Source: an uncultured Alphaproteobacteria bacterium | GTDB lineage: Bacteria > Pseudomonadota > Alphaproteobacteria > Rhodospirillales > Rhodospirillaceae | Assembly (NCBI GenBank): GCA_900079695.1 | Contig: LT599022.1 | Span: 3,372,929-3,436,928 of the forward strand | Direction: 5' to 3' | Length of the DNA stretch: 64,000 bases | Part shown: piece by piece, positions 46,149 to 54,668 of the stretch | Position numbering within the stretch: the first letter of the stretch is position 1 | Layout: every line of letters starts with the position of its first letter | Program-made: the position numbers and the translations under genes | The notes under the pieces: generated by a model | Database searches by the model: none | Seen by the model: the letters and a program-made list of their open reading frames with translations, nothing else | Told to the model about the DNA's origin: nothing

Positions 46149-46499
46149 ATGCCCAACAAACTCTCTCCCGTCGAAGCTCTGGATCTCTGGCAGAGGGTCA
46201 GCGTCGCGAGCGTCCGCCAGGACGCGCCCGACCTCTCGGCCCGCCAGCTCGCGCTCTTGCTCACCGTCTACCTGACGCCGCCGCCGCACACCGTGCGCGG
46301 CCTCGCCGAACTGCTGATGATTTCGAAGCCCGCGGTCACCCGCGCGGTTGACCGGCTTTCGGAGCTCGGCATGGTCAAGCGCAAGGTCGACGACAAGGAC
46401 CGCCGCAGCGTGCTGATCCAGCGCACCGTCAAGGGTTCGGTGTTCCTGAGGGAGTTCGGCGACACCATCGTCGCCGCCAGCGGCGACAACTCCGAATGA
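46149..46499 (+). CDS. MarR-family transcriptional regulator
   Basis: The 116-residue protein is a compact winged-helix regulator: a dimer helix, LSARQLALLLTVYL, the recognition region VRGLAELLMISKPAVTRAVDRL and the wing MVKRKVDDKDRRSVLIQRT. It is shorter than most MarR proteins, lacking much of the C-terminal dimer helix. ATG 46149 follows GAGG; GTG 46146 is also open. It lies downstream of the TAXI gene after a 118-base gap with its own promoter-like sites. Confidence 0.88.
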   Translation: MPNKLSPVEALDLWQRVSVASVRQDAPDLSARQLALLLTVYLTPPPHTVRGLAELLMISKPAVTRAVDRLSELGMVKRKVDDKDRRSVLIQRTVKGSVFLREFGDTIVAASGDNSE

Positions 46500-46550
46500 A
46501 GTTGCCGCGCCGCGGATTCGATTCGCGGCCGGTACGATTCGCCCGGGCGT

Positions 46551-46994
46551 TTACGAGGCGCGGGTGAACAGCGAGCGGACGATGTCGGTGAGGGTGACGC
46601 CGAGCTTGTCGTCGTCGGTGACGGTGACCTCGCCGCGGGCGATCAGGATGTTGTCGGCGAACACGTCGACCGGTTCGTCGGTGCGGCGGTCGAGTTCCAC
46701 CACCGCGCCGCGGCCGAGCTTGAGCAACTGGTGGACGCGCAGGTCCGCCTTGCCCAGCACCACCGAGATCTCGACCGGGACGTCGTAGATCGCCTCCTTG
46801 CTGGGGGTGCGCCCGGGCGCGCCGCCGACGGTGGGCGCGGCGGCGGATTTCTTCGCCTCCTCGGCCTCGATCTCGGCCATCGCCGCGGCCATGTCGACGT
46901 CGTCGTCGGCCTGGGCGGCGCGCTTCTTCGCCTCCTCGGCTTCGATTTCCGCCATCGCGGCGGCCATGTCGATGTCGTCGTCGTCGTCGGCCAT
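46551..46994 (-). CDS. fliN: Flagellar motor switch protein FliN (orphan, with duplicated acidic N-terminus)
   Basis: The 147-residue protein ends in a complete FliN/SpoA domain (about 70-145): VPVEISVVLGKADLRVHQLLKLGRG, VELDRRTDEPVDVFADNILIARGEV, and LGVTLTDIV. The first 50 residues are a tandem repeat with 25-residue period, each copy carrying DMAAAMAEIEAEEAKK. FliN forms the lower ring of the switch complex; the N-terminal part in other bacteria binds FliH. No other flagellar gene is in the window. The start ATG 46994 follows GAGG. Confidence 0.88.
   Translation of the reverse strand: MADDDDDIDMAAAMAEIEAEEAKKRAAQADDDVDMAAAMAEIEAEEAKKSAAAPTVGGAPGRTPSKEAIYDVPVEISVVLGKADLRVHQLLKLGRGAVVELDRRTDEPVDVFADNILIARGEVTVTDDDKLGVTLTDIVRSLFTRAS
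46848..46982 (-). repeat. Tandem 75-bp duplication inside fliN
   Basis: Codons 5-24 (46982-46923) and 30-49 (46907-46848) encode nearly identical acidic segments, differing mainly by Ile/Val at one place. Synonymous differences between the copies show the duplication is not brand new and that the peptide has been kept. Confidence 0.85.
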
Positions 46995-47054
46995 CGCCGG
47001 TCCTCACGCCTGTCCCAAGCGCGGCAGTCTAACCCGCGCCGGGTTGCCGAATCC

Positions 47055-48641
47055 TTAACTCAGCGCCGCGTCGAGCAGCGCGCGGGTGTAGGGGTGGGCG
47101 GGGGCGTCGAGCACCCGCTCCGCTGGGCCCGCCTCCACCACCTTGCCGTCCTTCATTACCAGAATCTCGTCGGCGAGCGCGCGGATCACCTTGAGATCGT
47201 GGCTGATGAACAGGTAGGCGATGTCGAGCCGCGCCTGGATCCCGCGCAGCAGGTCGACGATCTGCGCCTGCACCGAGACGTCGAGCGCCGAGGTCGGCTC
47301 GTCGAGGATCAGCAGCTTCGGCCCGAGGATCAGCGCCCGGGCGATGGCGATGCGCTGGCGTTGCCCGCCCGAGAACTCGTGGGGATAGCGATCCTGCATC
47401 GCCGGGTCGAGGCCGACCTCGGCGAGCGCCGCGCCGATGCGGGCGCGGCGTTCGGCGCGGTCGAGCCCGGGGGCGTGGATGTCGAGCCCTTCGCCGACGA
47501 TACCGCCGACCGAGAGGCGCGGGCTCAGCGAGCCGTAAGGGTCCTGGAACACCACCTGCATCGCGCGTCGCAGCGGCCGCAGCGCGTGCCCGGACATCGC
47601 CGAGATCTCGCGGCCGTCGAAGCGGATCGCACCCTCCGCGCCGATCAGCCGCAGCAGCGCGAGGCCGAGGGTGCTCTTGCCCGAGCCGGATTCGCCGACG
47701 ACGCCGAGGGTGCGGCCGCGCTTCAGCGACACGTCGACGCCGTCGACCGCCTTGACGTAGCCGCGGGTGCGACGCAGCACTCCGCCCTTGAGCGGGAACC
47801 ACACCTTGAGGTTCTCGGCCTCCAGCACGGTTTCGGGCGTCGCGCCGGTGCGCGGCGGACGCGGCGAGGGCTGGGCGGCGAGCAGGCGGCGGGTGTAGGG
47901 GTGGCGCGGCGCGGCGAACAGGTCGGCGGTCGCCGCGCTCTCGACGATCTCGCCCGCGGTCATCACGCAGACGCGGTCGGCGAGGCGGCGGACGATGCCG
48001 AGATCGTGGGTGATGAACAGGACCGCCATGCCGAGGCGGCGCTGGAGATCCTTCAGCAGGTCGAGAATCTGCGCCTGGATGGTGACGTCGAGGGCGGTGG
48101 TGGGCTCGTCGGCGATCAGGAGGTCGGGATCGTTGGCGAGCGCCATCGCGATCATCACCCGCTGGCGCTGGCCGCCGGAGAGTTCGTGGGGCAGGGCGTC
48201 GAGGCGGCGCTCCGGGTCCGGCAGGCCGACCAGCGACAGCAGTTCGACGATCCGCGCCCGCGCCGCCGCACCCTTCAGGCCCTTGTGCAGCGCCAGCATC
48301 TCGCCGATCTGGCGGCCGATGCCGTGGAGCGGGTTGAGCGACGTCATCGGCTCCTGAAAGACGATGCCGACGCGGCCGCCGCGCACCTCGCGCAGTTCGG
48401 CCTCGGCCATCGTCAGCACGTCCTCGCCGTCGAACACGATCCGCCCCGCGGGGTGGCGGGCGTGGCCGGGCAGCAGGCGCAGGACCGAGAGCGCGGTCAC
48501 CGACTTGCCGGAGCCGCTTTCGCCCACCAGCGCCACGGTCTCGCCCTTGGCGACGGAAAAGCTCACGCCCTTGACCACCTCCGGCCCGTCGCCGAACGCG
48601 ACCGAGAGGGCTTCGACGGAAAGGAGCGGGGCGCCGGTCAT
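47055..48641 (-). CDS. yejF: Peptide ABC transporter ATP-binding protein with two nucleotide-binding domains
   Basis: The 528-residue protein is a fusion of two ABC domains. Each has Walker A (GESGSGKSVTAL near 40, GESGSGKSTLGL near 320), the signature LSGGQRQR / FSGGQRQR and Walker B (LLIADEPTTALD, LLILDEPTSALD). Each ends with the oligopeptide-type tail HPYTRRLL / HPYTRALL. Together with the two permease genes upstream it forms a YejBEF peptide importer. ATG 48641 overlaps the yejE stop. The matching binding protein type (yejA) is at 62486, not here. Confidence 0.94.
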   Translation of the reverse strand: MTGAPLLSVEALSVAFGDGPEVVKGVSFSVAKGETVALVGESGSGKSVTALSVLRLLPGHARHPAGRIVFDGEDVLTMAEAELREVRGGRVGIVFQEPMTSLNPLHGIGRQIGEMLALHKGLKGAAARARIVELLSLVGLPDPERRLDALPHELSGGQRQRVMIAMALANDPDLLIADEPTTALDVTIQAQILDLLKDLQRRLGMAVLFITHDLGIVRRLADRVCVMTAGEIVESAATADLFAAPRHPYTRRLLAAQPSPRPPRTGATPETVLEAENLKVWFPLKGGVLRRTRGYVKAVDGVDVSLKRGRTLGVVGESGSGKSTLGLALLRLIGAEGAIRFDGREISAMSGHALRPLRRAMQVVFQDPYGSLSPRLSVGGIVGEGLDIHAPGLDRAERRARIGAALAEVGLDPAMQDRYPHEFSGGQRQRIAIARALILGPKLLILDEPTSALDVSVQAQIVDLLRGIQARLDIAYLFISHDLKVIRALADEILVMKDGKVVEAGPAERVLDAPAHPYTRALLDAALS

Positions 48642-49672
48642 CGCGTCTTCCTCGGGTCGAAGGCGTCGCGCACCGCCTCGCCCACGAACACCAGCAGGCT
48701 CAGCAGCAGCGACACCACGACGAAGCCGGACAACCCCAGCCACGGCGCCTGGAGGTTGTCCTTGCCCTGGCGCAGCAGGTCGCCCAGCGACGCCGAGCCC
48801 GGCGGCAGGCCGAGGCCGAGGAAGTCGAGACTGGTGAGCGCGACCACCGCACCCGAGAGCACGAACGGCAGGAAGGTGATGGTCGCGACCATCGCGTTCG
48901 GCAGCACGTGGCGGACGACGATGCGGATGTCGGACAGGCCGAGCGCGCGGGCGGCGCGCACGTATTCGAAGTTGCGCGCGCGCAGGAATTCGGCGCGCAC
49001 CACGCCGACCAGCGCGGTCCACGAGAACAGCAGCAGGATCGCCAGCAGGGTCCAGAACCCCGGCACGATCGCCGAGGAGACGATGATCAGGATGAACAGT
49101 TGCGGCAGGCTCGACCAGATTTCGAGAAAGCGCTGGAACACCAGATCGACCCAGCCGCCGAGGTAGCCCTGCGCCGCGCCCGCGGCGACGCCGATCGCCG
49201 ACGAGGTGATCGCGAGCGCGAGTCCGAACAGCACCGAGATGCGGAAGCCGTAGATCAGCCGCGCCAGCACGTCGCGGCCCTGGTCGTCGGTGCCGAGCCA
49301 GTTGACCGCGCTCGGCGGCGCGGGGGTCGGGCGGCCGAGGTCGAAGTTGACGGTGTCGTAGGAGAAGCGGATCGGCGGCCACAGCATCCAGCCCTCGGCC
49401 GAGATCTTCTCGGCGACGAACGGGTCGCGGTAGTCGGCCGGGGTGGGGAAGTCGCCGCCGAAGGTGGTCTCGGGGTAGTCCTTGAACACCGGGGCGTAGA
49501 GCGCGCCGCCGTAGCTCACCAGCAGCGGCCGGTCGTTGGCGATGAACTCGGCGAACAGCGAGATGCCGAACAGCGCGAGGAACACCCACAGCGACCAATA
49601 GCCGCGCTTGTTGGCGCGGAACGCCGCGAGGCGGCGGCGGGTCATCGGCGAGAGGTCGAGGCGGCCGGGCAT
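48638..49672 (-). CDS. yejE: Peptide ABC transporter permease, YejE type
   Basis: The 344-residue permease has an N-terminal helix (YWSLWVFLALFGISLFAEFI), a periplasmic loop of about 100 residues (with WLGTDDQGRDVLARL, the family signature before the core), and five further helices. The cytoplasmic EAA-type loop is RAARALGLSDIRIVVRHVLPNA. The stop overlaps yejF; yejB ends four bases upstream. Imports oligopeptides. Confidence 0.94.
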   Translation of the reverse strand: MPGRLDLSPMTRRRLAAFRANKRGYWSLWVFLALFGISLFAEFIANDRPLLVSYGGALYAPVFKDYPETTFGGDFPTPADYRDPFVAEKISAEGWMLWPPIRFSYDTVNFDLGRPTPAPPSAVNWLGTDDQGRDVLARLIYGFRISVLFGLALAITSSAIGVAAGAAQGYLGGWVDLVFQRFLEIWSSLPQLFILIIVSSAIVPGFWTLLAILLLFSWTALVGVVRAEFLRARNFEYVRAARALGLSDIRIVVRHVLPNAMVATITFLPFVLSGAVVALTSLDFLGLGLPPGSASLGDLLRQGKDNLQAPWLGLSGFVVVSLLLSLLVFVGEAVRDAFDPRKTR

Positions 49673-49675
49673 CGG

Positions 49676-50779
49676 CTAGGCCTCCCGCGCCGCGAAGTCG
49701 ATGCGCGGATCGACGAAATGGTAGGTGAGGTCGGAGATCAGCCCGAGTACCAGGCCGAGCAGCGAGAACGCGTAGAGGGTGCCGAACATCACCGGGTAGT
49801 CGCGGTTCATCGCCGCCTCGAAGCCGAGCAGGCCGATACCGTCGAGCGAGAAGATCACCTCGATCAGCACCGAGCCGGTGAACAGCATGCCGATCAGCGT
49901 CGCCGGAAAGCCCGCGATCACCACCAGCATCGCGTTGCGGAAGACGTGGCCGTAGAGCACGCCGTGCTCGGACAGGCCCTTGGCGCGCGCGGTCAGCACG
50001 TACTGCTTGTTGATCTCTTCGAGGAACGCGTTCTTGGTGAGCATCGTCAGGCTGGCGAAACCGCCGATCACCAGCGCCGCGACCGGCAGCGCCATGTGCC
50101 AGGCGTAGTCGAGGATGCGCATCGGCCAGGAGAGGTCGGCCCAGTCGTCGGAGGTGAGCCCCCGCAGCGGGAACCAGTTGAGATAGCGCCCGCCCGCGAA
50201 CACGATGATCAGCAGGATCGCGAACAGGAACCCCGGAATCGCGTGACCGACGATGATCGCCCAACTGGAGGCGACGTCGAAGCGCGAGCCGTCGCGCACC
50301 GCCTTGCGGACCCCGAGGGGAATCGAGATCAGGTAGATGATCAGCGTGCTCCAGATGCCGAGAGAGGCGGAGACCGGCAGCTTTTCGAGGATCAGGTCGA
50401 GCACCGAGGCGTCGCGGAAGTAGCTTTTGCCGAGGTCGAAGCGGGCGTAGGACTTCACCATCAGCCAGAAGCGTTCGGCGGGCGGCTTGTCGAAGCCCAT
50501 CTGGTGTTCGAGGTGGGCGATGAACGCCGGGTCGAGCCCCTGCGCGCCGCGATACTTGGAGGACAGGCTGCTGCCCTGGCCCGGCGCGGGGCGGGCGGTT
50601 TCCGCCGCGCCGGTGCCGGAGAAACGCGCGGTCGCGTCGGTGGTCTGGCCTTCGAGGCGGGCGAGGATCTGCTCGATCGGTCCGCCCGGCGCCAACTGCA
50701 CGAACACGAAGTTCACCGCGATGATCCCCAACAGGGTCAGCGGAATCAGCAGCAGACGGCGAACCACGTAGGCGAGCAT
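49676..50779 (-). CDS. yejB: Peptide ABC transporter permease, YejB type
   Basis: The 367-residue permease begins [19 protein letters not shown], has the long periplasmic insert with [20 protein letters not shown] that marks YejB, and an EAA loop [19 protein letters not shown]. Six helices are expected. The ATG at 50779 follows GGGAGG. First gene of yejBEF; 129 bases separate it from the cco genes upstream on the same strand. Confidence 0.94.
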   Translation of the reverse strand: MLAYVVRRLLLIPLTLLGIIAVNFVFVQLAPGGPIEQILARLEGQTTDATARFSGTGAAETARPAPGQGSSLSSKYRGAQGLDPAFIAHLEHQMGFDKPPAERFWLMVKSYARFDLGKSYFRDASVLDLILEKLPVSASLGIWSTLIIYLISIPLGVRKAVRDGSRFDVASSWAIIVGHAIPGFLFAILLIIVFAGGRYLNWFPLRGLTSDDWADLSWPMRILDYAWHMALPVAALVIGGFASLTMLTKNAFLEEINKQYVLTARAKGLSEHGVLYGHVFRNAMLVVIAGFPATLIGMLFTGSVLIEVIFSLDGIGLLGFEAAMNRDYPVMFGTLYAFSLLGLVLGLISDLTYHFVDPRIDFAAREA

Positions 50780-50908
50780 CGAGCCTCCCAGCCAACACGC
50801 GCCAGGGGCCGCGTAGGCCCCTGGAACCCGGATAGTTTTGGGGCGCGCGCGGGGCCGCGTCAACCGTTTGCGGCAAACCCCGCCCGGCGCGGCGGGGCCG
50901 GGGCGCGC

Positions 50909-51403
50909 TTACGGCACCTGCACGCGGTCGCGGAGGCGGTAGGCGGGCTGGCCGGGGCGGGTGGCGGTGAGGCGGACGATCCATTGGCCCTTGAACGGCA
51001 GGCGGGTGGTGGCCTCGTAGGTGCCCGGCCCGGTGGGGCGCAGGCTCATGTCGACGTCGTGACCGGTGACGGTGGGGCGCTCGATCCGGGCGGCGACGAC
51101 CAGCCCGTCGGCCGGGCGGCCGGTCCTGTCGGAGACGGTGAAGCGCCAGCGCACCACGCGGACGTCGCCCGCCTCCGGCGTGGTTTCGGCGATGCCGAAC
51201 GCGGCGGTCCAGCCGAGCCCGGCCTGGGCCCGTTCGGCGGCGATTTCGGCGTTGTAGGCGTTGCCCTTCTCGAACGCCCGCTCGACCGCGAGGCCGGAGA
51301 AGGTGGAGGTGGCGAACTTGACCATGGTCATGTTGACCGCGAACACCACCGCGAACCCGGCGACGAAGATCCAGGGGTACCACCAGCCGGGTTTGCGCGC
51401 CAT
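50909..51403 (-). CDS. ccoH: Cytochrome cbb3 oxidase assembly protein FixH/CcoH
   Basis: The 164-residue protein has one N-terminal membrane helix (YPWIFVAGFAVVFAVNMTMV) and a periplasmic beta domain with the family's FATSTFSGLAVERAFEKGNAYN segment. CcoH stabilises early cbb3 assembly intermediates. It follows ccoG by eight bases. In many relatives ccoI and ccoS come next; here the yej genes do. Confidence 0.92.
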   Translation of the reverse strand: MARKPGWWYPWIFVAGFAVVFAVNMTMVKFATSTFSGLAVERAFEKGNAYNAEIAAERAQAGLGWTAAFGIAETTPEAGDVRVVRWRFTVSDRTGRPADGLVVAARIERPTVTGHDVDMSLRPTGPGTYEATTRLPFKGQWIVRLTATRPGQPAYRLRDRVQVP

Positions 51404-51411
51404 CGCCCGCC

Positions 51412-52839
51412 TCACGACCCGGGAACCGCGAAGGGCGCGCGTTCGACGACGCGCGCGCCGGTGGCCGCGGATTCGAAGATCATCTCGACGTGGTCGGTCT
51501 TCGCGCCTCTCGGCACGGTGACGTAGACGCGGAAGGTGCCGACGGTGTCGCCCTCGACCGGCAGGTCGACCGCGGCGGCGTCGCGCGCGCCGTAGCCGAC
51601 GACGTTGAGGTTCGCCTCGGGCGCGCCCGCGAGCGAGAAGCGGAAGGTCTGCGGCTCGCGGCGCATGTTGAGCACCTTGACGGTGTAGCCGTTGCGGATC
51701 GAGCCGTCGGACATGCGGACGTAGAGCGGGCTGCGCTCGTGCAGGACGTTGACGGTCTCGCGGTGGCGCATCGTCAGAACCGCCAGCATCGCCGCCGCGA
51801 CGATCAGGAGAATCGCGCCGTAGACCAGGGTGCGCGGGCGGACGAGGCGGATCTTCGTCGGCTTGCCCTTGGCGCGGGCGACCTGGTTGGCGACCGAATC
51901 GTAGGAGATCAGGTTGGGCGGACGGCCGACCTTGGCCATCACGCCGTTGCAGGCGTCGATGCAGAGCGCGCAGCCGATGCAGGCGAGCTGCGAGCCGTTG
52001 CGGATGTCGATGCCGGTCGGGCAGACCTGCACGCACATGCCGCAGTCGATGCAGTCGCCGCGGCCGGAGAAGTCGCCGCCCTTCGGCGCCTTGCCGCGCG
52101 GCTCGCCGCGCCACGCCTCGTAGGTGACGATCAGCGAGTCCTCGTCGAACATCGCCGACTGGAAGCGCGGCCACGGGCACATGTAGATGCACACCTGCTC
52201 GCGCGCGTAGCCCGCGAACAGGAAGGTGGAGGCGGTGAACACCCCCCACATCGACAGCATCCAGCCGCTGGTCTCGCCCGCGAACAGCGCGCGCGTCGAG
52301 TCCACCGCGTCGGAGAAATAGATCAGCCAGGTCCAGCTGGTGGCGAGCGCGATCGCCAGCCAGATCGCGTTCTTGAGCAGCTTGCCCCCGGCCTTGGCCG
52401 CCGACAGCGGCTGCTTGTCGAGCTTGATGCGGGCGTTGCGGTCACCCTCGACGGCGCGCTCGACGGCGACGAAGACGTCGGTGAACACCGTCTGGATGCA
52501 GGTGAAGCCGCACCACACGCGGCCGAACAGCGCGGTGGCGAAGAACAGCCCGACCGCGCCGAGGATCAGGATGCCGGTGAGGTAGTAGACCTCCTGCGGC
52601 CAGATCTCGATGCCGAAGAAGTAGCCGCGCCGCCCCGACATGTCGAGGAGGATCGCCTGATCGGCCGCCCCCGGGCCGCGATCCCAGCGGATCCAGGGCG
52701 CGACGAAGTAAAGCGTCAGGAGGAGAAAGTTGACGCGGGTCTTGAGGGTGCGGAAATGGCCGCTCGCCTTGCGCGGATAGACCTTGCGCGTCGCGGCGAA
52801 GAGCGAGCGGCCTTCCGTGGCGTGGGTGGCATCGGGCAT
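51412..52839 (-). CDS. ccoG: Cytochrome cbb3 oxidase accessory protein CcoG (FixG/RdxA)
   Basis: The 475-residue membrane ferredoxin has about five helices, VWCGFTCIQTVFTDVF near residue 110, two 4Fe-4S motifs (CIDCGMCVQVCPTG and CIGCALCIDACN) near 265 and 290, and a C-terminal periplasmic immunoglobulin-like domain after the last helix. CcoG has been shown in other bacteria to reduce copper for CcoN assembly. ATG 52839 lies six bases from the ccoP stop. Confidence 0.95.
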   Translation of the reverse strand: MPDATHATEGRSLFAATRKVYPRKASGHFRTLKTRVNFLLLTLYFVAPWIRWDRGPGAADQAILLDMSGRRGYFFGIEIWPQEVYYLTGILILGAVGLFFATALFGRVWCGFTCIQTVFTDVFVAVERAVEGDRNARIKLDKQPLSAAKAGGKLLKNAIWLAIALATSWTWLIYFSDAVDSTRALFAGETSGWMLSMWGVFTASTFLFAGYAREQVCIYMCPWPRFQSAMFDEDSLIVTYEAWRGEPRGKAPKGGDFSGRGDCIDCGMCVQVCPTGIDIRNGSQLACIGCALCIDACNGVMAKVGRPPNLISYDSVANQVARAKGKPTKIRLVRPRTLVYGAILLIVAAAMLAVLTMRHRETVNVLHERSPLYVRMSDGSIRNGYTVKVLNMRREPQTFRFSLAGAPEANLNVVGYGARDAAAVDLPVEGDTVGTFRVYVTVPRGAKTDHVEMIFESAATGARVVERAPFAVPGS

Positions 52840-52845
52840 CGAACG

Positions 52846-53727
52846 CTACTGACCTCCACCGAGGGAATGGACGTAGATCGCCACCTGCTTGATGTCGACC
52901 TCGGACAGCCGGCCCGACCAGAACGGCATCACGCCGTGACGCGGCGCGGTGATCTGCGCGACCACGTCGTTGCGGGTGCCGCCGTAGAGCCAGATCTGGT
53001 TGTTGAGGGCGGGCGCGCCGTTTTCCTTGGTGCCCTCGCCGTTGGCGCCGTGGCAGACCGCGCAGTTGGCCTCGAACAGCGCGTGCCCCGCCTCGGCGCC
53101 CGGCTTGCCTTCGGAGAGGGCGAGCACGTAGTCGGCGAGGGTCTGGATCTCGGGCCGCTGGAGAATGCCGTCGCGGCCGAACGCGGGCATCAGCGAGGCG
53201 TGGCTCTGCGGGTCTTCGTTGCGCACGCCGTGGGTGATGGTGGCGACGACCTCGGGCAGGGTGCCGCCCCACAGCCATTCGTCGTCCACCAGCGCCGGAT
53301 AGCCGCGCGCGCCGACGCCGCCGACGCCGTGGCAGGCGGCACAGTTTTCCTTGAAGATCACCTCGCCGCCGCGCATCGCCACCTGGAGCAGGTCGGGGTT
53401 GGCGGCGATCGCCGGGGCGTCGAGCGAGCGCATCGGTTCGAGCCAGGCGGCGCGGGTGTCGGCAGTTTCGGTGAGGTTGTCGCGCAGGGACGCGCGCGAG
53501 GAATACCCCAGCATTCCCGCGAAGTAGGCTTTCGCCGCCGGGAACGACGGCATCAGCACCGCGTAGCCCACCGCCCACACCACGCAGACCATGAACACGA
53601 TCACCCACCAGCGCGGCAGCGGGTTGTTGTATTCGGCGATGCCGTCCCACTCGTGGCCCATGGTCTTCGGGCTCTCCGCCGAGGGTTTGGATTCGCCGTG
53701 CGTGTCGTAATGCGTCTGGTCGACCAT
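52846..53727 (-). CDS. ccoP: Cytochrome cbb3 oxidase dihaem subunit CcoP
   Basis: The 293-residue subunit has a cytoplasmic N-terminus (WDGIAEYNNPLPRWW), one helix (WVIVFMVCVVWAVGYAVLM) and two cytochrome c domains with CAACH near 135 and CAVCH near 225; Met ligands are in LMPAFGRDG and VMPFWSG. It passes electrons from soluble or anchored cytochrome c to CcoO. Start ATG 53727. Confidence 0.96.
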   Translation of the reverse strand: MVDQTHYDTHGESKPSAESPKTMGHEWDGIAEYNNPLPRWWVIVFMVCVVWAVGYAVLMPSFPAAKAYFAGMLGYSSRASLRDNLTETADTRAAWLEPMRSLDAPAIAANPDLLQVAMRGGEVIFKENCAACHGVGGVGARGYPALVDDEWLWGGTLPEVVATITHGVRNEDPQSHASLMPAFGRDGILQRPEIQTLADYVLALSEGKPGAEAGHALFEANCAVCHGANGEGTKENGAPALNNQIWLYGGTRNDVVAQITAPRHGVMPFWSGRLSEVDIKQVAIYVHSLGGGQ

Positions 53728-53738
53728 GTTCCGCCCCC

Positions 53739-53915
53739 TCAACCCTTCTTGTCGTTCGAGGGCGGCGCGCCCTCGTCGTCCTTCAGCGGGATCTGCGCCG
53801 CGTCGGAGAATCTCTTGCGGTTGCGCGGCCAGAACGCCCAGACGACCACGCCGACGAACAGCGCCATCAACCACAGACCCCAGATCGACCGCAGGAAATC
53901 CACCACCTGATCCAT
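53739..53915 (-). CDS. ccoQ: Cytochrome cbb3 oxidase small subunit CcoQ
   Basis: This 58-residue protein, easily missed because of its length, begins MDQVVDFLRSIWGLWLMALF, has one membrane helix (about 12-30), then WPRNRKRF and a charged tail ending NDKKG. It lies exactly between ccoO and ccoP, as ccoQ does in other cbb3 operons, and stabilises the complex. The start at 53915 is eight bases from the ccoO stop. Confidence 0.93.
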   Translation of the reverse strand: MDQVVDFLRSIWGLWLMALFVGVVVWAFWPRNRKRFSDAAQIPLKDDEGAPPSNDKKG

Positions 53916-53922
53916 CGTGCCC

Positions 53923-54651
53923 TCAGCGGTCCGCCTGGCCCGGGTCGAAGGCGGTGAAATCCACCATCCGCCCCAGCACCTGAAGATAGGCGATCACCGC
54001 GTCCATCTCGGTGAGGCGCCCGGGGTTGCCGTCGAAATCGCCGACCGCCGCCTTCGGATAGCGCGCCAGCAGCGCCTCGGTGTCCGCCTCCGGGTTGGCC
54101 TGCGCGGCGGCGTCGGCGGTCGCGTTGGCGATCATTTCGTCGGTGTAGGGATCGCCGAGGAACTTGAGCGTCTTCAGATGCTCGCCGAGATCGTCGGCCT
54201 TGAGCGTCGTCGTCGCGAGGTGCGGGTACCCCGGCATCACCGAGCCCGGCACCACCGCGCGCGGGTCGATCAGATGGCGGACGTGCCAGTCGTTGGAGTA
54301 CTTGCCGCCGACCCGGGCGAGGTCCGGTCCGGTGCGCTTCGACCCCCACTGGAACGGGCGGTCGTACATGCTCTCGGCGGCGAGGCTGTAGTGGCCGTAG
54401 CGCTCGGCCTCGTCGCGGAACGGCCGGACCATCTGGCTGTGGCAGAGGTAGCAGCCCTCGCGCACGTAGATGTTGCGCCCGGCGAGTTCGAGCGGCGAGT
54501 AGGGCCGCATCCCCTTCACCTTCTCGATCGTCGATTCGATCGTGAACAGGGGCAGGACCTCGACGATGCCGCCGATCGAGACGGTGACGAACACCGCCAG
54601 GAACAGCACCAGCAGGTTCTTCTCCGCCTTGGCGTGAAGCAGTTTCGACAT
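53923..54651 (-). CDS. ccoO: Cytochrome cbb3 oxidase monohaem subunit CcoO
   Basis: The 242-residue subunit has one N-terminal helix ([20 protein letters not shown]), a cytochrome c site [13 protein letters not shown] near 68, and the family segment [20 protein letters not shown]. The axial Met is probably in [13 protein letters not shown]. It lies 17 bases downstream of ccoN. Confidence 0.96.
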   Translation of the reverse strand: MSKLLHAKAEKNLLVLFLAVFVTVSIGGIVEVLPLFTIESTIEKVKGMRPYSPLELAGRNIYVREGCYLCHSQMVRPFRDEAERYGHYSLAAESMYDRPFQWGSKRTGPDLARVGGKYSNDWHVRHLIDPRAVVPGSVMPGYPHLATTTLKADDLGEHLKTLKFLGDPYTDEMIANATADAAAQANPEADTEALLARYPKAAVGDFDGNPGRLTEMDAVIAYLQVLGRMVDFTAFDPGQADR

Positions 54652-54668
54652 CAGTGCCGTCCCCCCGT

